A program made the position numbers and the translations under genes. A stretch of 64,000 bases of DNA from Candidatus Thiosymbion sp. (GTDB taxonomy: Bacteria; Pseudomonadota; Gammaproteobacteria; Chromatiales; Chromatiaceae), in NCBI GenBank assembly GCA_018435665.1, contig JAHDND010000011.1, positions 122,089 to 186,088 on the forward strand, given 5' to 3'. The notes beneath the pieces were generated by a model. It had not been told where the DNA came from. It saw nothing but the letters and a program-made list of their open reading frames with translations, and searched no databases. Below are positions 9,025 to 18,413 of the stretch, piece by piece (position 1 is the first letter of the stretch; each line of letters opens with the position of its first letter).

Positions 9025-10989
9025 TCAGTGCTGGCCACCCAGCCAGGCGGCGCGGCGGACCTGGGCCTGGGGTGGGGCGTCCGGTAGGAGCCAGAGCTCG
9101 CAGGTATCCAGGGGCGCTGGGGCCAGCCGGGCCCGGCGGACCTGGAGTTCGTCGCGGCGGAAGGCGTGGATCTCGATCTCGGCCCCCTCCCCCGCCGCCA
9201 GCAGCAGCTTGTCCAGGTTGTCGCGGCTGACGCGCAGGCCATCCAGGGCCACCAGGGTATCCCCCGGGGCCAGGCCAGCGGCCTGGGCGGGGCTGTCGGT
9301 GAAGACGGTGGCGATGACCGGCTCGGCGCCCTCCGGCTTAAGGCGGATGCCCAGGCTGGGCGTCGGTAGCGCCCGTGCCTCGGGCTGGGACGGAACCTGG
9401 GGCTGAACCTGGGATTGATTCTGAGACTGCTCCTGGGACTGCTCCTGGGATTGATCCTGGGACTGCTCCTGGTGTTGGGCCGGGGCTTGAATCTTGGCTG
9501 GGACCTGATTCCGGGTTTGGGACTGATCTCCCGACAGGGCCAGGCCACCGAAATCCTTGCCTGGACGCGCGGCCCGCAGCCGCAGGCCGATGCCCAGCTC
9601 CTCCAGCAGGGGCGCCAGATCCAGGTCCGCGGTGCAATCCAGGGCCTGGTGGAAGAAGTCGGTCAGGTCCAGCCCGGTCACCGCCATGGCCAGGGCCTCG
9701 AAGCCCCGCTCCTCCAGGCCGATGCCGGTGCGGCCATGACGTTCCCAGAGGGCGCGCATCACGTCATCCAGGGACTTGGCCCCACCGGTGTCCCGGCGGA
9801 TGAGCAGATCGAGGGCCAGGGCCACCAGGGCGCCCTTGGCATAGTAACTGACCAGGGTATTGGGGCTGTTCTCGTCCGGCTGGTAGAACTTGGTCCAGGC
9901 GTCGAAGCTGGACTCCGCCAGGGTCTGGACCAGACGCCCCGGGGTGCGCAGGACGCGGGTGATGGCCTCCGCCAGCAGACCCAGATAGGCCGCCTCGTCG
10001 ATGCAGCCACTGCGCGCCAGGGTCAGATCGTCATAGTAGGAGGTGATGCCCTCGAAGACCCACAGCAGCCGGGTGTGGACCTCGCGCTCCAGGCCCTGCT
10101 CCAGAAAGGCCCGGGGGCGGATGCGTTTGACGTGCCAGAGGTGGAAATACTCGTGGCTGCACAGCCCCAGAAACCGCTGATAGTCCGGGGTGGGTTGGCC
10201 CAGGCCCCGGGCTGGCAGTTCCCCCCGGGCACAGATCAGGCTGGTGGAGAAGCGGTGTTCGAGCCCGCCATAGCCATCGGCGGTGACCTGGGCGAGAAAG
10301 AGGTAGCGATCCAGGGGCAGCTCGCCAAAGAGGGCGGCCTGGGTGGCGCAGATCCGGCTCAGATCGGCCTGCAATCGGGCCTCGTCGGCACGGTGGCGCC
10401 CGGTCAGGGCCAGCCAGTGGGGGACGTTCAGCACGCGGAAGGGGATCAGGCTGAAGGAGCCCATCTCCACCGGGTGGTCGATGAGGTCCTCGTAGTCGTC
10501 GGCCTGATAGGCGCCAAAGGCGAAGGGTTCCGCCCCCAGGGGCCGCAGACTGGTGGCCAGACGCCAGTCTTCATAGGCGGGACCCTCGGGGGGCAGGATC
10601 TCCACCCGGCAGGGCAGCAGCTCCAGGCCCCGAACCGCCAGAAAGAGACAGGGCCCGTTGAAGTAGCCGCGCCGGTCATCCAGGTAGGCCCCGCGCACAC
10701 TGCCGTCCCAGGCATGGACCTGCCAGTGGAGGCTAACCGGCAGGCCACGATGGGCCAGGGACCAGGTCTGCTTGTCGCGCTTTTCGACCGGCAGCTCCCC
10801 CTCCGGGTCGGAGGCGGTCAGGCGGATGACATGGCGGGCAAAGTTGCGGATCAGATAGCTGCCCGGAATCCAGGCCGGCAGGCTGAGGATCAGGTCACCC
10901 GCTGGCGGGGGGGCGATGCGCAGTTCGACGCCGAAGAGATGGGCCTCGGGTGAAAGGGGCTGAACGCGGTAGTCAAGGGTGGGGTTCAT
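9025..10989 (-). CDS. M61 glycyl-aminopeptidase-like protease with PDZ domain
   Basis: A 654-residue protein of the M61 peptidase family. The N-terminal beta domain (about 1-170) is followed by a catalytic domain with the zinc-binding motif His279-Glu280-Tyr-Phe-His283 within CSHEYFHLWHVKRIRP, and GITSYYDDL downstream supplies the third ligand region. A PDZ domain occupies about residues 535-625 (SLGIRLKPEGAEPVIA, PAQAAGLAPGDTLVALDG). Between them is a glutamine/serine-rich linker (about residues 485-530) encoded by a tandem 12-mer. No clear signal peptide is seen, so a cytoplasmic place is likely. It lies directly before birA on the same strand. Confidence 0.9.
   Translation of the reverse strand: MNPTLDYRVQPLSPEAHLFGVELRIAPPPAGDLILSLPAWIPGSYLIRNFARHVIRLTASDPEGELPVEKRDKQTWSLAHRGLPVSLHWQVHAWDGSVRGAYLDDRRGYFNGPCLFLAVRGLELLPCRVEILPPEGPAYEDWRLATSLRPLGAEPFAFGAYQADDYEDLIDHPVEMGSFSLIPFRVLNVPHWLALTGRHRADEARLQADLSRICATQAALFGELPLDRYLFLAQVTADGYGGLEHRFSTSLICARGELPARGLGQPTPDYQRFLGLCSHEYFHLWHVKRIRPRAFLEQGLEREVHTRLLWVFEGITSYYDDLTLARSGCIDEAAYLGLLAEAITRVLRTPGRLVQTLAESSFDAWTKFYQPDENSPNTLVSYYAKGALVALALDLLIRRDTGGAKSLDDVMRALWERHGRTGIGLEERGFEALAMAVTGLDLTDFFHQALDCTADLDLAPLLEELGIGLRLRAARPGKDFGGLALSGDQSQTRNQVPAKIQAPAQHQEQSQDQSQEQSQEQSQNQSQVQPQVPSQPEARALPTPSLGIRLKPEGAEPVIATVFTDSPAQAAGLAPGDTLVALDGLRVSRDNLDKLLLAAGEGAEIEIHAFRRDELQVRRARLAPAPLDTCELWLLPDAPPQAQVRRAAWLGGQH
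9409..9480 (-). repeat. Tandem 12-bp repeat coding for a Gln-rich linker
   Basis: Six consecutive 12-base units (consensus on the plus strand ctgggactgctc) fill 9409-9480; the last is degenerate. They code for a Ser-Gln-Asp/Glu-Gln run in the M61 protease, residues about 504-527. Unit length is a multiple of three, so changes in copy number would keep the frame. Confidence 0.8.
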
Positions 10990-11055
10990 TTCGCAACGCA
11001 GCGATAGGGGTTTTTCGGTTCCAGAAGAAAGGGATGACGCCCGAGGTCAGAAGTC

Positions 11056-14000
11056 TCAGGCCCCGGGGGCGGGCGCTGGAGCCGTCGGCAGCAGGGGCAG
11101 GGCCCCGCCCGGCAGGTCCAGATGCACGTCCATCTGCGGGAAGGCAATGACGATCCCCCGGGCCCTGAAGGCCGCCAGGGTATCGTGCCGCAGGGCGGCC
11201 GCCGACTTGGTGCGGTTCGCCACCTTGATCCAGAACCGGGCCTTGAGCAGGATGGCGCTGTCGGCAAAATCGACGACCAGCACGTCGGGCTGCTGGACCT
11301 TGAGGACGTAGGGCGAGGCGCGCATGACCTCCAGCAGGGTCTGGATCGCCACCTGAGTATCGGTGTCGTAGGCGACCCCGACCTGAAATTCGTAACGCCG
11401 AATATCCCCGTTGAGGGTCCAGTTGCGGAATTCCTTGGAGACGATCTGACTATTGGGCAAGGCGATGAGGGCGTTGTCCTCGGTCTTGATGAAGGTGGCG
11501 CGGATATTGATTTTATGCACCTTGCCATAAACGGAACCGAATTCGATGGTATCGCCCGGTCGGACCTGTTTGCCCAGCAGGATGATGATGCCGGCGAAGA
11601 AGTTCTCCAGAATATCTTTTAAGGCAAAGCCAAAACCCACGCTGAGTCCGCCGACGATCCATTTGAGATTGTTCCAATCGATATTCAGCGAGGTCAGGGC
11701 GACCAGGACGAAGAGAATCCAGACGACATAGCGTATGACCAGATAGGTGGAATTGAGGGCCACCAGGTCGAGTTGCCGCGAATCGCTGATCACCGCCAGC
11801 ATTTCATAGAACCAGTTGAGGATAAAGCGGAGGAAAACACCCGCCAGCAGGATACTGAAAAGGGTGCGCAGGCTGATCTCCACGGCATCCGAAGGGATCA
11901 GGTCCGCGTTAAAGAGCGGGGTGATGAACCAAATGGCGTTGAAGACACTGGCCCCCCAATGTGCGGCGCCCAGCAGAAGGCTAAACCAGAGGAGAGGGAT
12001 CAGCAGGGTGGAGATGATACTGGCCGTGAAGGTCCGCCGGTCGCGGATGGCATGAGCGACACGCAGCAGGTTCTGGGTAATGACGGTGCCAGCATAAAAG
12101 AGACTGAGGGCCAGGCCACCGAAGACGGCGAGGGCTAGGGCGGGGTAGAGATAACCCAACCAGGCGGCGATGCCCACGGCCATCCAGATCAGGCCGGAGA
12201 GGTGAAACAGCGAATGGATGTCCACCCGGCGCTTTTTGTGGATGACGGAGTTACCGATGACCCAGAGGAGGTTGCCGAGGCCGAGCAAAACCAGGGACAG
12301 GAGGATGACGCGCTTGGGCGCCAGTAAATCCGTTATCAAATCCAGCAGGGCAATGGAAAAAATGGTCAGCAGAAAGGGGTTCAGTCCCGGGGTGTCTTCA
12401 TCGTCAAACCGTGTTTTCCAGGCGTAGTCCATGATCGCCAGTCCCAGGAACATCATCGCCAGGGTATAAAAGATACTATCGTTGGTGCTGGGCATGGACA
12501 GATAGGCGTAGAGGCAATAGATGCCGAGCCAGACCGCCAGGTAAGGACGCCTGTACCTGGCCAGGGGAAAGTGGGTCCGCCACAGAATGACCAGCGTGAC
12601 CAGGACGGCGATCAGAAAAACGGTAACGAACTGCCAGACCAGGGAGTGCCAAAGGTAGTCATCCGGCAGGATGACCCGCCATTGGGTCGGCAGCGCCAAT
12701 AACCAACTGACAAAACTGCGGTTCAGCTCCAGGAATTGGAATCTCAAGCCACCCACGTCCTCCCCACCGCCAAAGAAATCGAATTGCTGAAAAAAGTACT
12801 GCTGATAATGCGCTAACAGTTCCTCCTCACCGCGCTTCAGGATCTGGTGAGACTGAGCGATGAATTCATCGCTTTGGCGGATGATGTCATCGATCTGTTC
12901 GACCCAACGTTCTTGCGTGATCAAGGCCGAGTCGAAATTATGGGAAATCCAGTTCCCCCGCCAGGACAGCTCCGGTTCGACCATCTCGATCGACTGGATC
13001 ATGGTCAGATTGTTCTTTAACTGGGTATTTTCCAGATTGAACTTCTGGCGATAACCCCGAAGGCTGTCGCGGACCCGTTCAAAAGACTGACTCAGATCCT
13101 GGATCTGACGATAGTAGAAGGCGGAAAAATAGGGGACATCCTGAGGCTGACCATCGATCAGAAGCACTAATTCATTCAGACGAATCTGGGCGCGATGGAG
13201 TTTGGTGGCGAATTCATGGCGGCCATCGCGAATGAGACCATTGATAAGTTCGATCTTCGCCCGATCGCGCACCCCCTCCGCATCGCTGGAGATCACGTCG
13301 AAATAGTTATCGAGGATGGCCCGGGCATCATAATTTTCATCCACTTCGAGCCGGGGTAGCCGGTGCCGCCACCACAGGTCATCCCCCTCCAAGTCGGGCT
13401 TGACGCTGGTGGCGGCGGGGAGGTCCGAGTCATGATATTGGCGATAGATGGTCGAAAAGTTGCCATCCCGCATCAGGTTGCGCAACGCATTATTGATCCG
13501 GCGCAACAGCCAGTCCTGGTCCTTGGCCACCGGGAAGGCGCGGTAAGCGGTCGGGGTCAGAAAATCTTCCGTCTCCAGAATCTGCAAGTCCTCGGGATAC
13601 TGATCCTGGAAGGCGGCGACAATCCCCGCCTCGTCCAGGAGGTAAGCGATCGTCCCGCTCCGCAGGGCCTGCACCATCTGCTCCGGTTCGGTGAAGGTCT
13701 GCACCCCGCCGATCAGGCCCGACTTAAACCAGCCGTCAATCAGTTCCTGATGGACACTCCCCTGCAGGGCGCCAAAGGCTTGCTTCTCAAACTCCGGCGA
13801 CGGACCTGCCATCAGGGCCGCGCGCCGGCCCAGTACCCGGCGCTGGTATTCGTCGATCGGCCAGGAAAAATCCACGACCGCTTTTCGCGGGTTCGTGATC
13901 GTGATCGGGATGGCAAGGTCGAAGGTGCCGGCCGCGAGACCCGCCAGCAGGGTGCCGCGATCGGTCCGGACATATTCCAGGTGCAATTGCTCCCGGTGGG

Positions 14001-14199
14001 CGATCTCCTCCAGCAGTGCCGGGTAATAGCCGCGCGGGCGCCCGGACTCCGCATCACTCCAGATCAGGGGGGCGTGCTCATACCAACCGACGCGGACCGT
14101 GCGTGGCCCCCCGGACTCCCCAGTCAGCCACCAGTAACCCCCCAGGGTAACGAGAAGGGTGAGCAGCAGGAGGGTGAATCTGGAGAAAAGCTGGTGCAT
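11056..14199 (-). CDS. MscS-family mechanosensitive channel with a periplasmic solute-binding domain
   Basis: A 1047-residue inner-membrane protein. After an N-terminal membrane helix, residues about 35-260 form a type-3 solute-binding domain (VRVGWYEHAPLIW, GRPRGYYPALLEEIA, GTFDLAIPITITNPR, DGNFSTIYRQYHDSD) like those of amino-acid ABC transporters and BvgS-type sensors. A long helical periplasmic region follows, then about eleven membrane helices. The MscS pore helix and beta domain are clear: GGLSVGFGFALKDILENF, GDTIEFGSVYGKVHKI, and ALIALPNSQIVSKEF. ATG at 14199 follows a GAGG; upstream ATGs at 14238 and 14328 lack a ribosome site. It resembles MscK in size but has a ligand-binding domain in place of the usual N-terminus. 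Ligand gating is an inference. Confidence 0.88.
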   Translation of the reverse strand: MHQLFSRFTLLLLTLLVTLGGYWWLTGESGGPRTVRVGWYEHAPLIWSDAESGRPRGYYPALLEEIAHREQLHLEYVRTDRGTLLAGLAAGTFDLAIPITITNPRKAVVDFSWPIDEYQRRVLGRRAALMAGPSPEFEKQAFGALQGSVHQELIDGWFKSGLIGGVQTFTEPEQMVQALRSGTIAYLLDEAGIVAAFQDQYPEDLQILETEDFLTPTAYRAFPVAKDQDWLLRRINNALRNLMRDGNFSTIYRQYHDSDLPAATSVKPDLEGDDLWWRHRLPRLEVDENYDARAILDNYFDVISSDAEGVRDRAKIELINGLIRDGRHEFATKLHRAQIRLNELVLLIDGQPQDVPYFSAFYYRQIQDLSQSFERVRDSLRGYRQKFNLENTQLKNNLTMIQSIEMVEPELSWRGNWISHNFDSALITQERWVEQIDDIIRQSDEFIAQSHQILKRGEEELLAHYQQYFFQQFDFFGGGEDVGGLRFQFLELNRSFVSWLLALPTQWRVILPDDYLWHSLVWQFVTVFLIAVLVTLVILWRTHFPLARYRRPYLAVWLGIYCLYAYLSMPSTNDSIFYTLAMMFLGLAIMDYAWKTRFDDEDTPGLNPFLLTIFSIALLDLITDLLAPKRVILLSLVLLGLGNLLWVIGNSVIHKKRRVDIHSLFHLSGLIWMAVGIAAWLGYLYPALALAVFGGLALSLFYAGTVITQNLLRVAHAIRDRRTFTASIISTLLIPLLWFSLLLGAAHWGASVFNAIWFITPLFNADLIPSDAVEISLRTLFSILLAGVFLRFILNWFYEMLAVISDSRQLDLVALNSTYLVIRYVVWILFVLVALTSLNIDWNNLKWIVGGLSVGFGFALKDILENFFAGIIILLGKQVRPGDTIEFGSVYGKVHKINIRATFIKTEDNALIALPNSQIVSKEFRNWTLNGDIRRYEFQVGVAYDTDTQVAIQTLLEVMRASPYVLKVQQPDVLVVDFADSAILLKARFWIKVANRTKSAAALRHDTLAAFRARGIVIAFPQMDVHLDLPGGALPLLPTAPAPAPGA

Positions 14200-14355
14200 C
14201 CGCCTCGGCCCCGCTGGGGTTTCCGCCAAAACCGTCATTTTATGCCCTGCCTTCGCCCGGTCACCAGACAGGAGGCGCAACGGAGGGAAATCCTTTGGCC
14301 GCATTCGGGTCCGAGGGGTTAAAATCAAATTGAATCCTCACCCTGGTCACACCGC

Positions 14356-15270
14356 ATGTCGTCTCCTTTCCGCTCTGGTTGGTTGATTCTGACCCTGCTG
14401 CTGCCGGGAGCCGCGGCCGCCACGCTCCCGACGGTCCCTGATGCGCCACCATCCCCATCTGACGCCAGTTCAACCGAGGCCACTCAGAAAACCGGGGCCG
14501 GTGACGAGGCTGATGCTGAGGCAAAGGCTAACGCCGGTGCCGTGGCTAAAGCCGAGGCCAAGGCCGAGGCTGAAGTAAAAGTCGAGGCTGGGGCCAAAGC
14601 CGAGGCCAAAGCTGACTCTGGGGCTGAGGCCAAGCCTAAGCCTGACCGGGCCAGCCTGGAGAAACTGGTCACTGCCGCCGCCGAACGGCACGGGGTCGAA
14701 CTGGCCCTGGTCAAGGCCGTGGTGGCCGCCGAATCCGCCTATGATCCCCAGGCGGTGTCCCGTGCCGGTGCCCGGGGCCTGATGCAGGTCATGCCAGCTA
14801 CCGCGGCGGACTATGGCGTCGCGGACCAGGAGCGCCTCTTCGACCCCGAGACCAACCTCGACACCGGCACCCGCCACCTCAAGCGCCTGCTGGCCAAGTA
14901 CAAGAACGATTACGGCCGCGCCATCATGGCCTACAACGCCGGCGAGGGCGTGGTGGACCGCACGGGCAGCATGGTCACCTACGCCGAGACCCTCTCTTAC
15001 ACCGAGGCGGTGATCCGTCACTACCGGCGCCAGGGCGGCACCAAACCCACCGACGAGGCCCTGGCCAAGGTCCGGCAGTTGCGCAAACTCAAGGGCCAGC
15101 AGGCCAAGCAACTCCTGGCCAAGTACCTGGATCTCAACCTCCCCTCCCTGCGTGGCAGCTCGCGTACCATCCGCGTGGTTGCTCCGGGGCTGGACGAGAA
15201 CAGCGCCAGGCGCCGGCCCATGATCGTCCTGGAGACGAAAAAGCCGGCCGAGACGGAAAAGCTCGACTGA
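14356..15270 (+). CDS. Lytic transglycosylase (SLT domain) with Ala/Glu/Lys linker
   Basis: A 304-residue exported murein hydrolase. A signal peptide (residues 1-22, ILTLLLPGAAAA) is followed by a low-complexity Ala-Glu-Lys tract at about 46-97, then an SLT catalytic domain at about 98-235. The catalytic glutamate is Glu126 in AAESAYDPQAVS, with the family motifs RAGARGLMQVMP, DPETNLDTGTRHL and AIMAYNAGEG. It would cleave the glycan MurNAc-GlcNAc bond, making 1,6-anhydro products, in the periplasm. The repetitive linker is encoded by imperfect GCC/GAG hexamers. It is divergent from the channel gene at 14199, so the 156-base gap should hold both promoters. Confidence 0.9.
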   Translation: MSSPFRSGWLILTLLLPGAAAATLPTVPDAPPSPSDASSTEATQKTGAGDEADAEAKANAGAVAKAEAKAEAEVKVEAGAKAEAKADSGAEAKPKPDRASLEKLVTAAAERHGVELALVKAVVAAESAYDPQAVSRAGARGLMQVMPATAADYGVADQERLFDPETNLDTGTRHLKRLLAKYKNDYGRAIMAYNAGEGVVDRTGSMVTYAETLSYTEAVIRHYRRQGGTKPTDEALAKVRQLRKLKGQQAKQLLAKYLDLNLPSLRGSSRTIRVVAPGLDENSARRRPMIVLETKKPAETEKLD

Positions 15271-15322
15271 GGGTTCGTGAAGCTAGCCTTATCCCGCCAC
15301 CCGCTGCCCAGGAGGTGACCGC

Positions 15323-16771
15323 ATGAACCCCCGTACCGCCCCCGCCCTCTGCCTGGTACCCGCCGCCTTGCTGTGGAGTACCACCCTCATGGCCGCCCCT
15401 GCCGACGAACACCGCAGCACCCTGGAGGACCAGACCGCCGTCGCCGTCACCATCTACAATGAGGACCTGGCCCTGGTGAAGGACCGCCGCCGCCTGGAGC
15501 TGCCCGCCGGCCGGCTGGACCTGGCCTTCCGCGACGTCAGTGCCCGGATCCAACCCGAGACGGCCCTGCTGCGCGGCCTGAGCGCCGGCGCCGGGTTGCG
15601 GGTCATCGAACAGAACTTCGACTTCGACCTGCTCACCCCCGCCAAGCTGCTGGAGAAGTACGTCGGCCGCCCGGTTGGCGTCATCAAGGTCCACCCCACC
15701 ACCGGCGAGGAGACCGAGGAGGCGGCGGAGGTCCTGGCGGCCACCGAGGGCACGGTCCTGCGCATCGGCAACCGCATCGAAACCGGCGAGCCCGGCCGCA
15801 TCGTCTTCCGCGAGCTGCCCCCCAATCTGCGCGACCGCCCCACCCTGGTCATGAAGCTGGACAACACCCTGGCCGGTCCCCAGGAGGTGGAGCTGTCCTA
15901 CCTCACCGGCGGCCTGTCCTGGAAGGCCGACTACGTCGGCGAGCTGGCGGCGGACGACAGCCACCTGGACCTCACCGGCTGGGTCACCCTCAACAACACC
16001 AGCGGCACCGCCTATCGTGAAGCCCGGCTCCAGCTCGTCGCCGGCGACGTCAACCGGGTGCGGGAGCAGGTCCGGCCGGTCATGGCGATGAAGGAGATGC
16101 GGGTCATGGCCGCCCCCGCCCCGGACATGGCGGAGGAGTCCCTGTTCGAGTACCACCTCTACAGCCTGGCCCATCCCACCACCATCGCCGACAATCAGTC
16201 CAAGCAGGTCGCCCTGCTGACGGCCCAGGGGGTGCCCACCAGCAAGGAACTGCTCTTTCTGGGCCAGGATTACTACTACCGCGCCCAGCAGGGGGAGATC
16301 GGCGTCAAGCTCAAGGCCAGCGTCTTTCTGGAGTTCGACAACCGCGAGGAGGCCCGGCTGGGCCTGCCCCTGCCCAAGGGCGTGGTGCGCATCTATAAGC
16401 GGGATTCCCAGGACCAGGCCCAGTTCGTCGGCGAGGACCGTATCGACCATACGCCGAAGAACGAGCAGGTGCGCCTCAAGCTGGGCGAGGCCTTCGATGT
16501 CACCGCGGACAAGGTGCAGACCGACTTCGTCAAGCTTTCGGGCATGGGCCCCTGGCAGTACCAGTTCGAGACCGCCTACCGCTTCAAGCTACGCAACGCC
16601 AAGCCCGAGCCGGTCAAGGTCAAGGTCCGGGAGCCCATCCCCGGCGACTGGCAGATGCTGGAGTCCAGCCACCCCCACCAGAAGGTCGCCGCGAACCTGG
16701 CGGAATGGGAGCTCGAGATTCCAGCAGAGGGAGAGACAGAGCTCAGCTACCGGGTGCGGGTACGGTTCTGA
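15323..16771 (+). CDS. DUF4139 domain-containing exported protein
   Basis: A 482-residue protein with a signal peptide ending near LMAAPADE (residue 25). The body is beta-rich and matches DUF4139: VTIYNEDLALVKDRR at the start, LSYLTGGLSWKADYV in the middle, GWVTLNNTSGTAY, and the C-terminal KLRNAKPEPVKVKVREPIPGDW. The family is widespread in Proteobacteria, usually about 450-500 residues, with no established function; an envelope location is likely. A strong AGGAGG at about 15311-15316 precedes the ATG. It follows the transglycosylase by 52 bases on the same strand and converges on lysS with only three bases between stops. Confidence 0.88.
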   Translation: MNPRTAPALCLVPAALLWSTTLMAAPADEHRSTLEDQTAVAVTIYNEDLALVKDRRRLELPAGRLDLAFRDVSARIQPETALLRGLSAGAGLRVIEQNFDFDLLTPAKLLEKYVGRPVGVIKVHPTTGEETEEAAEVLAATEGTVLRIGNRIETGEPGRIVFRELPPNLRDRPTLVMKLDNTLAGPQEVELSYLTGGLSWKADYVGELAADDSHLDLTGWVTLNNTSGTAYREARLQLVAGDVNRVREQVRPVMAMKEMRVMAAPAPDMAEESLFEYHLYSLAHPTTIADNQSKQVALLTAQGVPTSKELLFLGQDYYYRAQQGEIGVKLKASVFLEFDNREEARLGLPLPKGVVRIYKRDSQDQAQFVGEDRIDHTPKNEQVRLKLGEAFDVTADKVQTDFVKLSGMGPWQYQFETAYRFKLRNAKPEPVKVKVREPIPGDWQMLESSHPHQKVAANLAEWELEIPAEGETELSYRVRVRF

Positions 16772-16774
16772 GGC

Positions 16775-18286
<1,512 letters not shown>

Positions 18287-18413
18287 GGATCTGGGTACTT
18301 ACTACGGCGGCCGAGGTCGGCAACATTATGGCCCAGAAGCCCCTTGGGTACTAACCGCTGCTGACACTGCTGACCACATCTCAGGATCCCCACCTCGTCC
18401 TCAAACGCCCACT

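Noticed and set aside
8022..9548. 508-codon frame in place of birA
   Set aside because: The part upstream of 9017 is out-of-phase read-through of the M61 gene; METYLKL at 9017 is the true BirA start.
9415..10953. 512-codon plus-strand frame
   Set aside because: Antisense to the M61 protease, composition of a shadow frame, no domain.
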